The notes under the pieces were generated by a model. That model was not told the DNA's origin. It saw only the letters and a program-made list of their open reading frames with translations, and searched no databases. Below are positions 9,870 through 19,239 of a stretch of DNA of 64,000 nucleotides, in pieces; positions within the stretch are counted from its first letter, which is position 1, and every line of letters starts with the position of its first letter. A program made the translations under genes and the position numbers. Source of the DNA: Paracoccaceae bacterium (GTDB taxonomy: Bacteria; Pseudomonadota; Alphaproteobacteria; Rhodobacterales; Rhodobacteraceae); assembly GCA_020832445.1 (NCBI GenBank), contig JAFIEO010000079.1:1-64000 (forward strand), read 5' to 3'.

Positions 9870-10892
9870 TCAGCGCCGCACCAGCATAGCCAGCCGGATC
9901 AGCGTGCGTTCCATAACCGCCATGCTGGGCGCGTTTGACGACGAACGCAAGGTCAGATCGGCGTCAATAATATCGCCAAGCGCGCGTTCCAGCCGTGCCA
10001 GCCCCCACTTGGACGCCTGCCCCAGAATCTTGTCGCGGCGTGGCCCGAAAACAGGCGGGCGCATCCGCTGAATTCCCGCCGATGGGCCGCCGGGGTCGCT
10101 GCACAGCGCGTGCAATGTCCGAAAATGGCGCAATGTCATGATGGCCAGCGTCACAGGGGCCACCCCTTGCGCTTGCAGCCGCACCAATAATGGCCCGACC
10201 TGCGCCGCCTGCCCTTCGGCCGCGGCGTTTAACACATCATCCACCGCCGCTTCGGTGCTGGTGGGGGCAACTTCGGCAATATCAGCGGGGGTCAGGGCGG
10301 TGGTGTCGCCATATTTATAAAGGGCAATTTTTTCGATGGTTTGCCGAAAATCACCGGGGTCCAGCACACGCGCCAGCACTGTCAGATCGCGCATGGCATC
10401 GGCATCAACCTGTTGCAGGCCCGCGGTTTTCAGCGCTGCTTCAATATCCTCGCGCGTGGGGGGATCGTCATAGATGGCCACAGCCCCTGCCGCCCGCGCC
10501 CCTTCAAACAGTTTGCGTAACTTGGACGAGGCTTTCAGCCCCCCCGCCGTGACAATGACCTGCGCATCGCCCGCGCGCCAGTCGGTCAACGCAGATGCAA
10601 TGGCATCGGTTGCCATGTCGGTTGCATCCTCGACAAACACAACCCGCGCACCGGGAAAAAAGCCCTGCGCCTTGACCGCGTCCAGAAGCTGCGCGCCATA
10701 GCGGCGCAGTTCTGCGCCCTGCATCCGTTCCAACCGCATTTCTGATTCGCCTTGCGGGCCAATGATCGCGGCAACAAGTGCCTGACGCTTCATCGCCACC
10801 CGCATGGCATCATGTCCGAATATCAGCACCCCCGCCAGGGCCGGATCGGGCTTGGCAATCAGTCGGGCCAGATCACGGGGATTAAGCTTCAT
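9870..10892 (-). CDS. holA: DNA polymerase III, delta subunit
   Basis: The delta subunit of the clamp loader opens the beta sliding clamp. This one has 340 residues, the usual length. It begins [21 protein letters not shown], then has the HolA-like AAA+-related N-terminal domain (GHDAMRVAMKRQALVAAI) with no P-loop, as expected for delta. The C-terminal helical collar domain includes the LRHFRTLHAL region. Its start overlaps the lptE stop by 4 bp, the conserved lptE-holA pairing of many proteobacteria. Confidence 0.93.
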   Translation of the reverse strand: MKLNPRDLARLIAKPDPALAGVLIFGHDAMRVAMKRQALVAAIIGPQGESEMRLERMQGAELRRYGAQLLDAVKAQGFFPGARVVFVEDATDMATDAIASALTDWRAGDAQVIVTAGGLKASSKLRKLFEGARAAGAVAIYDDPPTREDIEAALKTAGLQQVDADAMRDLTVLARVLDPGDFRQTIEKIALYKYGDTTALTPADIAEVAPTSTEAAVDDVLNAAAEGQAAQVGPLLVRLQAQGVAPVTLAIMTLRHFRTLHALCSDPGGPSAGIQRMRPPVFGPRRDKILGQASKWGLARLERALGDIIDADLTLRSSSNAPSMAVMERTLIRLAMLVRR

Positions 10893-11374
10893 CCGGCCTG
10901 CGCAGCAATCAACCGCGTTGCCACCTGATCTGCCAGAATGCGCATCAGCCGGCGCTCGGCATCCTCGCGCGCGCGCAGTCTGGCCAGCTGCGTTGATGTT
11001 GTCGAATAATTGGTGAAATTGCGCACACTGCCCGAACTGACCGTCGCACCCCTGGCGCGATCCCTTAATTCATAGGTGACTGTGCCGATCACGGAAACCC
11101 GCGTTTCGCCCACCCCTGCCACACGCGCGGACCCGCGTTGTGATGTGGAAATGTCATAGCTTAAATCAAAACGCGGGTTTTCGGGGCGGCCAAGGCGTTC
11201 TTCAAGCGCCCCGACAAAACCGAAATCCAGCGAATCGCTCGGGTCTGCCGCGCGCACCTGCCCGCGCAGGGCCGCTCCCGCCCCGCCCGGCGCATAGGCG
11301 GGCGTAAACCCGCATGCGGCCAATGGCAAAACCGCAAGCATTCCCAGAACCTGTCTGCGTTTAAACAACGACAT
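10889..11374 (-). CDS. lptE: LPS-assembly lipoprotein LptE
   Basis: Outer-membrane lipoprotein of 161 residues expected to plug the LptD barrel and help insert lipopolysaccharide. The lipoprotein signal ends in lipobox LAAC with acylated Cys21, preceded by a basic n-region (KRR). The remainder is a LptE/RlpB-like domain with the typical C-terminal stretch [23 protein letters not shown]. It overlaps the end of leuS by 14 bp and holA by 4 bp, so the three genes are probably translated in a coupled way. Confidence 0.92.
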   Translation of the reverse strand: MSLFKRRQVLGMLAVLPLAACGFTPAYAPGGAGAALRGQVRAADPSDSLDFGFVGALEERLGRPENPRFDLSYDISTSQRGSARVAGVGETRVSVIGTVTYELRDRARGATVSSGSVRNFTNYSTTSTQLARLRAREDAERRLMRILADQVATRLIAAQAG

Positions 11375-14096
11375 TCACAATCCGCCCCGGCACCACAATC
11401 AGCTTCTTGGGCGCGCTGCCTGCCAAAGCCTTGATCACAGCATCATCTGCCAGCGCTAGTTTTTCAACCTCTTCCTTGCTGGCATCGGCGGAAACCGCAA
11501 TCTCGCTGCGGCGTTTGCCGTTGATCTGGATGGGCAGGATCACCGTGTCACGCACCAGCATGGCGGGGTCTGCCTGCGGCCATGGCGCTTGCGCAACCAG
11601 CCCTTCGCCACCCATGCGTGCCCAGATATCCTCGGCCAGATGCGGCACCATGGGGGCCATCAACTGCGCCAGCGTGCGCATGGCGGCCTTCTGCGCGGCC
11701 CCGCTGGCCTGCGATTTCGACAGCGTGTTGGTGAAGGCATAGAGTTCGGCAATCGCCTTGTTAAAAGTGAAACCCTCGATGGATTTGGTGATATCGGCAA
11801 TGGCGCGGTGCATGGCGCGCATCAGGTCGGTGTCGGCATCCGTGGGCGTGCCGCCGGACATCGCGGCAATCCGGTCGCACAGCATCCAGACGCGGTTCAG
11901 GTGCTTGAATGCCGCTTCCGCGCCCGCGCTTGTCCATTCCACATCGCGTTCGGGCGGGCTGTCGGACATGACGAACCAGCGCGCGGTATCGGCCCCGAAT
12001 GCGCTGATGATGTTGACAGGGTCCACCACGTTTTTCTTGGATTTCGACATTTTGGCGGAGGGGATGATTTCGACCACCCCGAGGAGATTTGCGACAGCTA
12101 ATTCGAATTTGGCGTCTGTTCCAAGTTCACCATCGAACTCGGCAGAATCGACATACCTCTGCCAGAGCTCTCTAAATTCTGTTGTGCCAAATACTTCTTC
12201 AAGAACACCAACTCTCTGCCCATCTACCAAGGTCCCTATCAAGACCTCCTCAGGCAGGTGATACACAGGACGATGCTGTGCGTCGCGGGTCAGGTAAATC
12301 TCATGCGTCACCATCCCTTGCGTGAACAGCGCGTTGAACGGCTCGGACGCGGATTCGGGCAGGTGGCCGGTTTTCACCATCGCGCGGGCAAAGAAGCGCG
12401 AATACAGCAGGTGCAAAATCGCGTGTTCAATGCCGCCAATATACTGGTCCACATTCATCCAATAGGCGGCATCTTCGACATTGGTGGGCGTGTCCGCCTG
12501 CGGGCTGGTGAAGCGCGCGTAATACCAGCTTGAGTCGACAAACGTATCCATCGTGTCGGTTTCACGCCTGGCGGGTTTGCCGCAATTCGGGCAGGCGCAA
12601 TCGCGCCATGTCGGGTGACGGTCCAGCGGGTTGCCGGGGATGGAAAAGTCAATAGGCGTGCCATCTTCATCATAGGGCAGCGCGATGGGCAGGTTTTCCT
12701 TACGCTCGGGCACGACACCGCAGGCATCGCAATGCACCACCGGAATGGGGCAACCCCAATACCGCTGGCGCGACAGGCCCCAGTCGCGCAGGCGGTATTT
12801 CGTGACACCCTGCCCCACGCCTTGCGATTCGCAGAACGCGATTGCGGCTTCGACCGCCTGTTCGCCTGTCTGCACCTCGTCACCTGCGAACCCGCGGATA
12901 TAGCGCACCTTGTCGGTCTTGGGGGGGACAAACGCCACAGCATCAACCGGCGTATCATCTTCCAGTGACAAGAAGACATCCGGATGCGGCAGCCCGTATT
13001 TGTTGGCGAAGTCCAGATCGCGCTGGTCATGGGCGGGGCAGCCGAAAATTGCGCCGGTGCCGTAATCCATCAAGATGAAATTCGCGATATAGACGGGCAG
13101 TTCCCAGTCATTGTCGAACGGGTGACGCACACGAATTCCAGTGTCAAACCCGCGCTTGTCGGCCTTTTCCAGCGCTTCCTCGGTGGTGCCCAGCTTGCGG
13201 CATTCCGCCACAAAAGCGGCCACTTCAGGATCGTGGCGTTCCAGATGGCGCGCCAGCGGGTGGTCGGGCGACACGCCCACAAAAGACGCGCCCATCAACG
13301 TGTCGGGGCGGGTGGTATACACGTCGATCCGGTCAAAGCCTTCGGGCGTGTTCACTGCCCCGAACGCGAATTGCAGCCCGCGCGACTGGCCGATCCAGTT
13401 GCGTTGCATCAGGCGCACTTTTTCCGGCCAGTTTTCCAGCCCGTCCAGCGCGGACAGCAATTCTTCGGAATAATCGGAAATCTTGAAGAACCACTGCGTC
13501 AACTCGCGGCGTTCCACCTCGGCGCCTGATCGCCAGCCCTTGCCGTCAATCACCTGTTCATTGGCCAGAACGGTCTGATCTACAGGGTCCCAGTTCACAA
13601 CGGCATTCTTGCGATACACCAGCCCTTCATGCAGCATGTCGATAAACATGGCCTGTTGCTGGCCGTAATAATCTGGCCGGCAGGTGGCAATTTCGCGCGA
13701 CCAGTCAATCGACAGGCCAAGGGGCTTCATCTGGCCTTTCATCACTTCAATATTGGCCTCGGTCCAGTCATTGGGGTGGCCGCCCTGTTCCATCGCGGCG
13801 TTTTCCGCAGGCATACCGAACGCGTCCCAGCCCATCGGGTGCAGCACTGAAAACCCCTGCGCGGATTTATAGCGCGCCACCACATCGCCCATGGTGTAAT
13901 TGCGCACATGGCCCATATGAATGCGCCCTGACGGGTAGGGGAACATTTCCAGCACATAATATTTCGGGCGCGCGGGGTCGCGGCGGGCCTTGAACACACA
14001 GGCGTCGTCCCATGCATTCTGCCATTTGGGTTCAAGTGTCTGGGGCTGATACCGCGCGTCTGGCTGGCTGGGCATATTCGTTCTTTCCTGTGGCAT
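11361..14096 (-). CDS. leuS: Leucyl-tRNA synthetase, with an unusual insert before KMSKS
   Basis: Charges tRNA-Leu. The class I HIGH-type motif is HMGH (residues 60-63, in [19 protein letters not shown]). An editing domain follows, with zinc-type cysteines near CDACG and CPNCG. KMSKS is at 682-686. At 911 residues it is longer than the approximately 840-880 expected for the family. The extra length lies in the leucine-specific domain just before KMSKS, where GC content and codon use also change (see 12061-12290). A second possible start is Met8 (14075). The gene starts the leuS-lptE-holA cluster. Catalytic motifs are intact, so it should be functional. Confidence 0.95.
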   Translation of the reverse strand: MPQERTNMPSQPDARYQPQTLEPKWQNAWDDACVFKARRDPARPKYYVLEMFPYPSGRIHMGHVRNYTMGDVVARYKSAQGFSVLHPMGWDAFGMPAENAAMEQGGHPNDWTEANIEVMKGQMKPLGLSIDWSREIATCRPDYYGQQQAMFIDMLHEGLVYRKNAVVNWDPVDQTVLANEQVIDGKGWRSGAEVERRELTQWFFKISDYSEELLSALDGLENWPEKVRLMQRNWIGQSRGLQFAFGAVNTPEGFDRIDVYTTRPDTLMGASFVGVSPDHPLARHLERHDPEVAAFVAECRKLGTTEEALEKADKRGFDTGIRVRHPFDNDWELPVYIANFILMDYGTGAIFGCPAHDQRDLDFANKYGLPHPDVFLSLEDDTPVDAVAFVPPKTDKVRYIRGFAGDEVQTGEQAVEAAIAFCESQGVGQGVTKYRLRDWGLSRQRYWGCPIPVVHCDACGVVPERKENLPIALPYDEDGTPIDFSIPGNPLDRHPTWRDCACPNCGKPARRETDTMDTFVDSSWYYARFTSPQADTPTNVEDAAYWMNVDQYIGGIEHAILHLLYSRFFARAMVKTGHLPESASEPFNALFTQGMVTHEIYLTRDAQHRPVYHLPEEVLIGTLVDGQRVGVLEEVFGTTEFRELWQRYVDSAEFDGELGTDAKFELAVANLLGVVEIIPSAKMSKSKKNVVDPVNIISAFGADTARWFVMSDSPPERDVEWTSAGAEAAFKHLNRVWMLCDRIAAMSGGTPTDADTDLMRAMHRAIADITKSIEGFTFNKAIAELYAFTNTLSKSQASGAAQKAAMRTLAQLMAPMVPHLAEDIWARMGGEGLVAQAPWPQADPAMLVRDTVILPIQINGKRRSEIAVSADASKEEVEKLALADDAVIKALAGSAPKKLIVVPGRIVNVVV
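12061..12290 (-). other. Low-GC, rare-codon block inside leuS
   Basis: By hand count, 12061-12240 is about 47-50% G+C per 60-bp line, against 63% for 12301-12360. The block encodes roughly residues 603-678, ending at the KMSKS loop. It uses AGA, AGG, ATA, TTA, GGA and GTA codons that are scarce elsewhere in the gene. It stays in frame with no stop. This looks like an imported or replaced segment of the leucine-specific domain. Confidence 0.6.
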
Positions 14097-14170
14097 TCGG
14101 GCAATAGAAAACGCCGGGCGCGACCGGCCCGGCGCCTTTAGCGCTATGGTCGCACAAGGTCCAGCGGGTG

Positions 14171-14680
14171 TTAAAGCCCGCGGTCGCGAATGCGAAGCTG
14201 GCGCGCACGGGTCAGAATAGCATCTTCGACCGCGCGAATTGTTTCGCGGCTGGCAGGGCCGCTGCGGGTCATGATGGCCACATTCAGCGAACGCGCATCA
14301 AGGGCGGGGTCATTGACCAGAATCGCTGCGCGATACGCCTGCCCGCCCCCGGGCGGAGTGCCAAACCCTGTAACAATCACACCAGAGAAGGGGTCAACAG
14401 ACTGGATCGGCAAGAAATCCAGTATCTCAAGCGAGGCATTCCACAAATAGCGGTTCACCTCGACCGATACATTCATGTCCTGCCCGCCGGAAAACAGGTC
14501 CCAGACAGTGGATTGTCGCGTTGGCCCGCCGGACAAGCGGTTCTCGGCGTGGATGTCTGCCGCCGCCTGCCGCGAACGTTCGCCACCCTGAAACATGTTT
14601 CCGAACCCGCCACCGCAGCCCGAAACCGCAAGCGCCAAGGCCAGAACTGCACTGCCGCGCAAAATACCTTTGAATACCAT
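14171..14680 (-). CDS. DUF3576 family lipoprotein
   Basis: Probable lipoprotein of 169 residues. From the ATG at 14680 the protein begins [20 protein letters not shown] and reaches a lipobox-like VSGC followed by a glycine-rich stretch. The frame is open for 18 more codons upstream, but this start gives a proper signal peptide and has AGGGAA upstream. The body contains the conserved DUF3576 region ([23 protein letters not shown], then [18 protein letters not shown]). Function unknown; conserved in alphaproteobacteria, often next to leuS as here. It lies 74 bp upstream of leuS on the same strand and is divergent from the DUF1489 gene. Confidence 0.85.
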   Translation of the reverse strand: MVFKGILRGSAVLALALAVSGCGGGFGNMFQGGERSRQAAADIHAENRLSGGPTRQSTVWDLFSGGQDMNVSVEVNRYLWNASLEILDFLPIQSVDPFSGVIVTGFGTPPGGGQAYRAAILVNDPALDARSLNVAIMTRSGPASRETIRAVEDAILTRARQLRIRDRGL

Positions 14681-14899
14681 CGCAACTGTTCCCTGTCCGG
14701 TTTCGTGTATCTGTAGCCCGTTAGAACGGCTCAAACAAGGCCCCAGAAAGCACTCCGGGGCATGTCAAACGCGGTAACGTGCAGCTTTTCGGGTGAGAAC
14801 GGTTTTTTTTGTAGCCAGCGCGGCGACACCACGCTTGGGGTGGCCCTTGCCCTTCAGGCCAAAAACCCTATGACCAAGGCAGCGTTTGGAAGGTGGGAC

Positions 14900-15331
14900 A
14901 TGACCGCGAAAGTTAATCTGATCAAACTTTGCGTCGGGGCACAGGATGTCGACGATCTGGAGCATTGGCAAAACAGCCCGCGGGCCAAAGGCCCCGACGG
15001 CCTGCCGCGCCACATAACCCGCATGTGGCCAAAGCGGGCCGAAGACCTGCTTGCGGGCGGGTCGCTTTACTGGGTTTTCAAGGGGTCCGTCCTTGCGCGG
15101 CAGCTTATTCTGCGCCTTGATGAGGTCACGGGCGGTGACGGAATCAGACGCTGCGCCATCGTGCTGGACCCGACGATCATTCGCACCGCTGCCGCCCCCA
15201 AACGCCCGTTTCAGGGCTGGCGCTACCTGAAACCGCAAGATGCGCCACCTGATCTGCCAAAGGCGCGCAAGGGCGATGATACGCTGCCGCCGGAACTGGA
15301 CGCGGCGCTTGCAGAACTGGGGCTGCGCTAG
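14900..15331 (+). CDS. DUF1489 family protein
   Basis: Cytoplasmic protein of 143 residues, family of unknown function. The conserved opening is MTAKVNLIKLCVGAQDVDDL; the ATG at 14900 has a good ribosome site (GGAAGGTGGG, short spacing), so the longer upstream frame is rejected. Other family features are the HITRMWPKRAEDLLAGGSLY region and the FQGWRYL motif. Its TAG stop is formed by the first bases of a palindromic intergenic element (15329-15369). Divergent from the DUF3576 gene and convergent with ccdA. Confidence 0.87.
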   Translation: MTAKVNLIKLCVGAQDVDDLEHWQNSPRAKGPDGLPRHITRMWPKRAEDLLAGGSLYWVFKGSVLARQLILRLDEVTGGDGIRRCAIVLDPTIIRTAAAPKRPFQGWRYLKPQDAPPDLPKARKGDDTLPPELDAALAELGLR

Positions 15332-15369
15332 AGCCTATCACGTTCATTCGCATTCACGAGACATGCTCT
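15329..15369. repeat. Decayed palindromic element A between convergent genes
   Basis: An imperfect dyad with outer ends TAGAGC and GCTCTG. GAGCCTATCACG at the left partly complements CGAGACATGCTC at the right. Its first three bases are the stop codon of the DUF1489 gene. It stands in tandem with element B. Confidence 0.5.
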
Positions 15370-15382
15370 GACTTATTGATTT

Positions 15383-15434
15383 CGCATGTTCGAGAAGCTC
15401 AAAACCGGTTCCCACTTTTGAACAGCATGCGCTA
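15383..15434. repeat. Palindromic element B (imperfect copy of 48666-48720)
   Basis: The core CGAGAAGCTCAAAACCGG followed by TTCCCACTTTTGA is identical to the element at 48666-48720. Arms here are imperfect (CGCATGTT at left, AACAGCATGCG at right). The last bases supply the TAG stop of ccdA on the minus strand. The resulting hairpin could also end transcription in both directions. Confidence 0.8.
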
Positions 15435-16250
15435 ACCCAGCCTGGACATGGCAGGGAATGTTTCCAGCAACCACCATGAAAATGCGGAAAACGCGCCCGT
15501 GACCAGTGCAATACCCACCGCCAGCAACAGCAGCCCCATAACCTTTTCGATCAGGGACATATGCCGCTTTAGCCGCGTCATCAGGGCCATGGAACGCTGT
15601 ACAAAAACCGCAGCCAGCAGGAACGGCAGGCCCAGCCCCAGCGCATACACACCCAACATCGCCGTGCCGCGCGCCACTGTTGATTCTGTGGCCGCCAATG
15701 ACAGGATCGCGCCCAGAACAGGGCCGATGCACGGCGTCCAGCCAAAGGCAAAGGCCAGCCCCAGCACATAGGCCCCGAAGGCAGAACCGCCACGGTCCCC
15801 CGCATCAAACCGCAAATCGCGCGACAGAACCGACATTGTCAGGAACGCAGGCGCCGCCATATTCGCACGTTCAAACCCGGAGGCGGCCATTTGACCAACC
15901 GCCCTGTAGACGCCCAGAAAATGCAACCCGAAGGCAATGACCACAACACCCGCAATCTGGCCAAACATTTCGGCGTTACGCAAGAACAGGTGCCCCATGG
16001 TTGACGCAGTGAACCCAAGCAACAGGAACACCGTCGACAGGCCCATGACAAAAAACAACGCAGGCAAAATGGCACGCCTGCGCGCACGTCCGTCGCCGGT
16101 CATGTCCTGCATCGAAATGCCACCCATATAAGCCAGATAGGGCGGCACAATAGGCAGCACGCAGGGCGAGAGAAACGACAGCACACCTGCCCCCAGCGCG
16201 ATAAGCAGCGCGGGCATCATGGCAGCATCAAAGACGTCTATTCCAAGCAT
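15432..16250 (-). CDS. ccdA: Cytochrome c biogenesis / thiol-disulfide transport protein CcdA
   Basis: Six-helix inner-membrane protein of 272 residues that passes reducing equivalents from cytoplasmic thioredoxin to periplasmic thiol proteins for cytochrome c maturation. The two reactive cysteines are in the family motifs FLSPCVLPIVPPYLAYMGG (near residue 25) and GWTPCIGPVLGA (near 160). An in-frame TTG at 16268 is possible, but the ATG at 16250 (MLGIDVFDAAMMPALL) is the family-like start. It is convergent with the DUF1489 gene. The several c-type cytochromes in this window are plausible clients. Confidence 0.92.
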   Translation of the reverse strand: MLGIDVFDAAMMPALLIALGAGVLSFLSPCVLPIVPPYLAYMGGISMQDMTGDGRARRRAILPALFFVMGLSTVFLLLGFTASTMGHLFLRNAEMFGQIAGVVVIAFGLHFLGVYRAVGQMAASGFERANMAAPAFLTMSVLSRDLRFDAGDRGGSAFGAYVLGLAFAFGWTPCIGPVLGAILSLAATESTVARGTAMLGVYALGLGLPFLLAAVFVQRSMALMTRLKRHMSLIEKVMGLLLLAVGIALVTGAFSAFSWWLLETFPAMSRLG

Positions 16251-16361
16251 GTGGCGCTTTGCTTTCAAATCCGTGCAAAACAGTTAAGTGGGCTTACACC
16301 AAAGGTCATTAAACTGCACGTCACATTCATGTGGCATGCGTCAACATGGCACAGATCAATA

Positions 16362-16394
16362 AACAAAGGGGCACCTTGCGGGTGCCCCTTTGTT
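16362..16394 (-). terminator. Terminator of rne
   Basis: A perfect 14-bp stem (AACAAAGGGGCACC with GGTGCCCCTTTGTT) and a 5-nt loop begin 1 bp beyond the rne stop. The T-rich 3' side is on the minus strand. The stem is nearly symmetric at its A/T ends and could work in both directions. Confidence 0.85.
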
Positions 16395-16395
16395 A

Positions 16396-19239
16396 TCAGA
16401 TTTTCAGCGACCACCAGCCCCGGCGCTTGGGGGCGGGTTTGGCCGGGGGTTCATCCGCTTCCGCCACAGGTTTAGCGACCGGCGCTTCGTCGGCTTTCGC
16501 TTCTGCGACATCCGCAGGCTGGTCCGGCACTGGCGCAACCGCTTCCGGTGGCAGCCCGGCGGTCGTTTCCGCCACGATAACTGGCGCTGCATCCTGAACG
16601 GCTTGCTCCGGCTCTGCTGTCGCTTCTTCGGCCACAGGGTGCGCAACGGCGACGAATGTTTCGCTTTGCTCCGCAGGCGCTGCATCCGCAGGCACGGCTT
16701 CTGCGGGTGCAGCAACCGCATCGGCAGTCGCGTCGGACGCTGCCTCTGGCGTTGCATCGGGAACGGCTGGCGCTGGCTTGCGGCGTGTGCGCGGCTTTCT
16801 GGCCGGTTTTGCCTTCGGTGCGTCTGCATCCTCGGCCTGTGCAGCTTCCGGCTGTGCCCCGTCCTGCGCATCTGCGGCAGGTTGTGATTCGGGCGCTGGA
16901 TCTGCCACTTTTTTCGCACGCGGTTTGCGTGTGCGCTTGGGTTTCGCAGGCGCGCTTTCCGCATCGGCAACCACCGTATCGGCGGATACATCCGCCTGTT
17001 CGGCCGCTACAGCCGGTTCGGGCGTATCAACAGGGGGCGTATCTGCGGCGTCTGACTGATCGGAGTCGTGTGCATCGGAACCGTCCGCGCCATTATCCTT
17101 GCCACCGCGCTTGCGCCTGCGACGACGGCGCTTCTTGCGCGGCTGATCTGACGCTTCTTCGGTTTCCTCCGGCTGGTTGACGACGGCTTCTTCCACCGCG
17201 TCTTCTTCTTCCGGGTCGGACATATGGCTGGCGTTCAGTGACACCACAGCAACGCTTGGCTGCACAGAAACCCGCGTTGCGGTCTTCAGTTTTTCAAGGA
17301 TGAAATCAGGGCTGACCATCAAGGGATCAGCTTCCAGACGGACAGCCATGCCATAACGCGCTTCAATCTGGGCAATATGTTCGCGCTTGAAATTGAACAG
17401 GAAATTCACCGCGCCCGCAGGTGCGCGCAGCAAAACCTCGCGCGATTTGCCGCGCGTGCCTTCTTCTTCGATCTGGCGCAGGATGGTCAGGCCCATGCTG
17501 TCATCAGACCGGATCAGGCCCGTGCCGTGGCAATGCGGGCAAGGCTGGGTCGTTGCCTCCAGCATACCGGGGCGCAACCGCTGGCGCGACATTTCCAGCA
17601 GCCCGAAACCGGATATACGGCCCACCTGAATACGGGCGCGGTCCGATTTCAGCTTGTCCTTCAACATCTTCTCGACAGACGCGTTGTTCTTACGCTCTTC
17701 CATGTCGATGAAGTCGATGACAATCAGACCGGCAAGGTCGCGCAACCGAAGCTGACGCGCGATTTCGGCGGCGGCTTCAAGGTTTGTCTTGACGGCGGTA
17801 TCTTCAATCGACCCTTCGCGCGTTGCCCGGCCGGAGTTGATGTCGATCGCAACCAGCGCTTCGGTCACACCAATAACAATATACCCGCCCGATGGCAGCT
17901 GCACGGTGGGGTTGAACATGCCACCAAGATAGCTTTCGACCTGATAGCGGGCGAATAGCGGCATTGTATCGTTATAGGGTTTCACGTTCTTGGCATGGGA
18001 CGGCATGATCATTTTCATGAAGTCCTTCGCCACGCGGTAGCCTGCCTCGCCCTCGACCAGAACCTCGTCAATCTCGCGGTTATACAGGTCGCGGATGGAG
18101 CGCTTGATCAGGTTGCCTTCTTCATAGATCGGGGTTGGCGCGATAGATTTCAGCGTCAATTCGCGGATCTGTTCCCAAAGGCGGAACAGGTATTCATAGT
18201 CGCGCTTGATCTCGGCCTTGGTGCGGTTCGCACCAGCGGTGCGGATAATCAGGCCCGCGCCTTCGGGCACTTCGATTTCGTTTGCAATGGCCTTCAGCTT
18301 CTGGCGGTCAGCGGCATTGGTGATCTTGCGGCTGATACCGCCGCCGCGCGCAGTGTTCGGCATAAGCACGCAATAGCGGCCCGCAAGTGACAGGTATGTG
18401 GTCAGCGCCGCGCCCTTGTTGCCGCGTTCTTCCTTGACGACCTGCACCAGCATGATCTGGCGCACGCGGACGACTTCCTGAATCTTGTAGCGGCGCGCGC
18501 GGGGCTTGCGGCGGACCTGCACTTCTTCTGTGGGGTCACCACCTTCGGAAACCGCCTCGATCCGGTCATCGTTTTCGGCCGCATGATCCGCAGCGCGGTA
18601 TGTTTCATCCGACATGTCATCAGCTGCATCGGCTGCTGGCAGTTCAACGTCGGCTGGCGCTGTATCAGACACTGAGGCTTGCGCCGTGGCGGGCTGTTCA
18701 GCTTGCGCGGCACCGGCATCCGGCGCGGCGGTGCCGAAACCGTCGTCAATCAGCGTGCCCGCGTCGCTGTCTTCACCATTGTCCAGAATATCCATTCCCG
18801 ACACGTCACGGGTTTCCACCGTGTCGGAACTGCTGACGCTTTCTGCCTTGGCCGCAGGTTTGCGCCGGTTGGACGAACGGCGCGGTTTCTTCGCGGGCTT
18901 GTCGGTCTTCTCGGCGCTGGGGGCGCGATCATCATCTTCCTGCTCGCGCACGCTTGCACGTTCCTCGGCCAGCAGGGCCGCGCGATCTTCTGCCGGAATC
19001 TGGTAATAATCCGGATGGATTTCATTGAACGCAAGGAAACCGTGCCGGTTTCCGCCGTAATCAACAAAGGCTGCCTGCAACGAAGGCTCGACGCGCGTTA
19101 CTTTTGCAAGGTAGATATTGCCAGCTAACTGGCGACGGCTTGCGGTTTCAAAATCGAATTCCTCGACCTTGTTTCCGTCCACCACCACAACGCGGGTTTC
19201 TTCCGCGTGGGTGGCATCGATAAGCATTTTCTGTGCCAT
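16396..19239 (-). CDS. rne: Ribonuclease E
   Basis: Endoribonuclease that starts most mRNA decay and processes rRNA and tRNA precursors; 947 residues. An S1 RNA-binding domain starts near residue 37 (LAKVTRVEPSLQAAFVDYGG) but is split by an acidic and basic low-complexity insert of about 170 residues (roughly 85-255). It then resumes at ALTTYLSLAGRYCVLMPNT. The catalytic metal site is VAIDINSGRA near 460 with a second Asp in IDFIDMEERKN. The Zn-link is CPHCHGTG near 565. The C-terminal third is a disordered, Ala/Pro/Glu- and Arg-rich scaffold with blocks such as KKRRRRRRKR. It ends in WWSLKI. Confidence 0.95.
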   Translation of the reverse strand: MAQKMLIDATHAEETRVVVVDGNKVEEFDFETASRRQLAGNIYLAKVTRVEPSLQAAFVDYGGNRHGFLAFNEIHPDYYQIPAEDRAALLAEERASVREQEDDDRAPSAEKTDKPAKKPRRSSNRRKPAAKAESVSSSDTVETRDVSGMDILDNGEDSDAGTLIDDGFGTAAPDAGAAQAEQPATAQASVSDTAPADVELPAADAADDMSDETYRAADHAAENDDRIEAVSEGGDPTEEVQVRRKPRARRYKIQEVVRVRQIMLVQVVKEERGNKGAALTTYLSLAGRYCVLMPNTARGGGISRKITNAADRQKLKAIANEIEVPEGAGLIIRTAGANRTKAEIKRDYEYLFRLWEQIRELTLKSIAPTPIYEEGNLIKRSIRDLYNREIDEVLVEGEAGYRVAKDFMKMIMPSHAKNVKPYNDTMPLFARYQVESYLGGMFNPTVQLPSGGYIVIGVTEALVAIDINSGRATREGSIEDTAVKTNLEAAAEIARQLRLRDLAGLIVIDFIDMEERKNNASVEKMLKDKLKSDRARIQVGRISGFGLLEMSRQRLRPGMLEATTQPCPHCHGTGLIRSDDSMGLTILRQIEEEGTRGKSREVLLRAPAGAVNFLFNFKREHIAQIEARYGMAVRLEADPLMVSPDFILEKLKTATRVSVQPSVAVVSLNASHMSDPEEEDAVEEAVVNQPEETEEASDQPRKKRRRRRRKRGGKDNGADGSDAHDSDQSDAADTPPVDTPEPAVAAEQADVSADTVVADAESAPAKPKRTRKPRAKKVADPAPESQPAADAQDGAQPEAAQAEDADAPKAKPARKPRTRRKPAPAVPDATPEAASDATADAVAAPAEAVPADAAPAEQSETFVAVAHPVAEEATAEPEQAVQDAAPVIVAETTAGLPPEAVAPVPDQPADVAEAKADEAPVAKPVAEADEPPAKPAPKRRGWWSLKI

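Noticed and set aside
16404-16991. Long minus- and plus-strand frames opposite or out of frame with rne (also 18600-19128)
   Set aside because: They are shadows produced by the repetitive GC-rich rne scaffold coding sequence and have no ribosome sites or family features.
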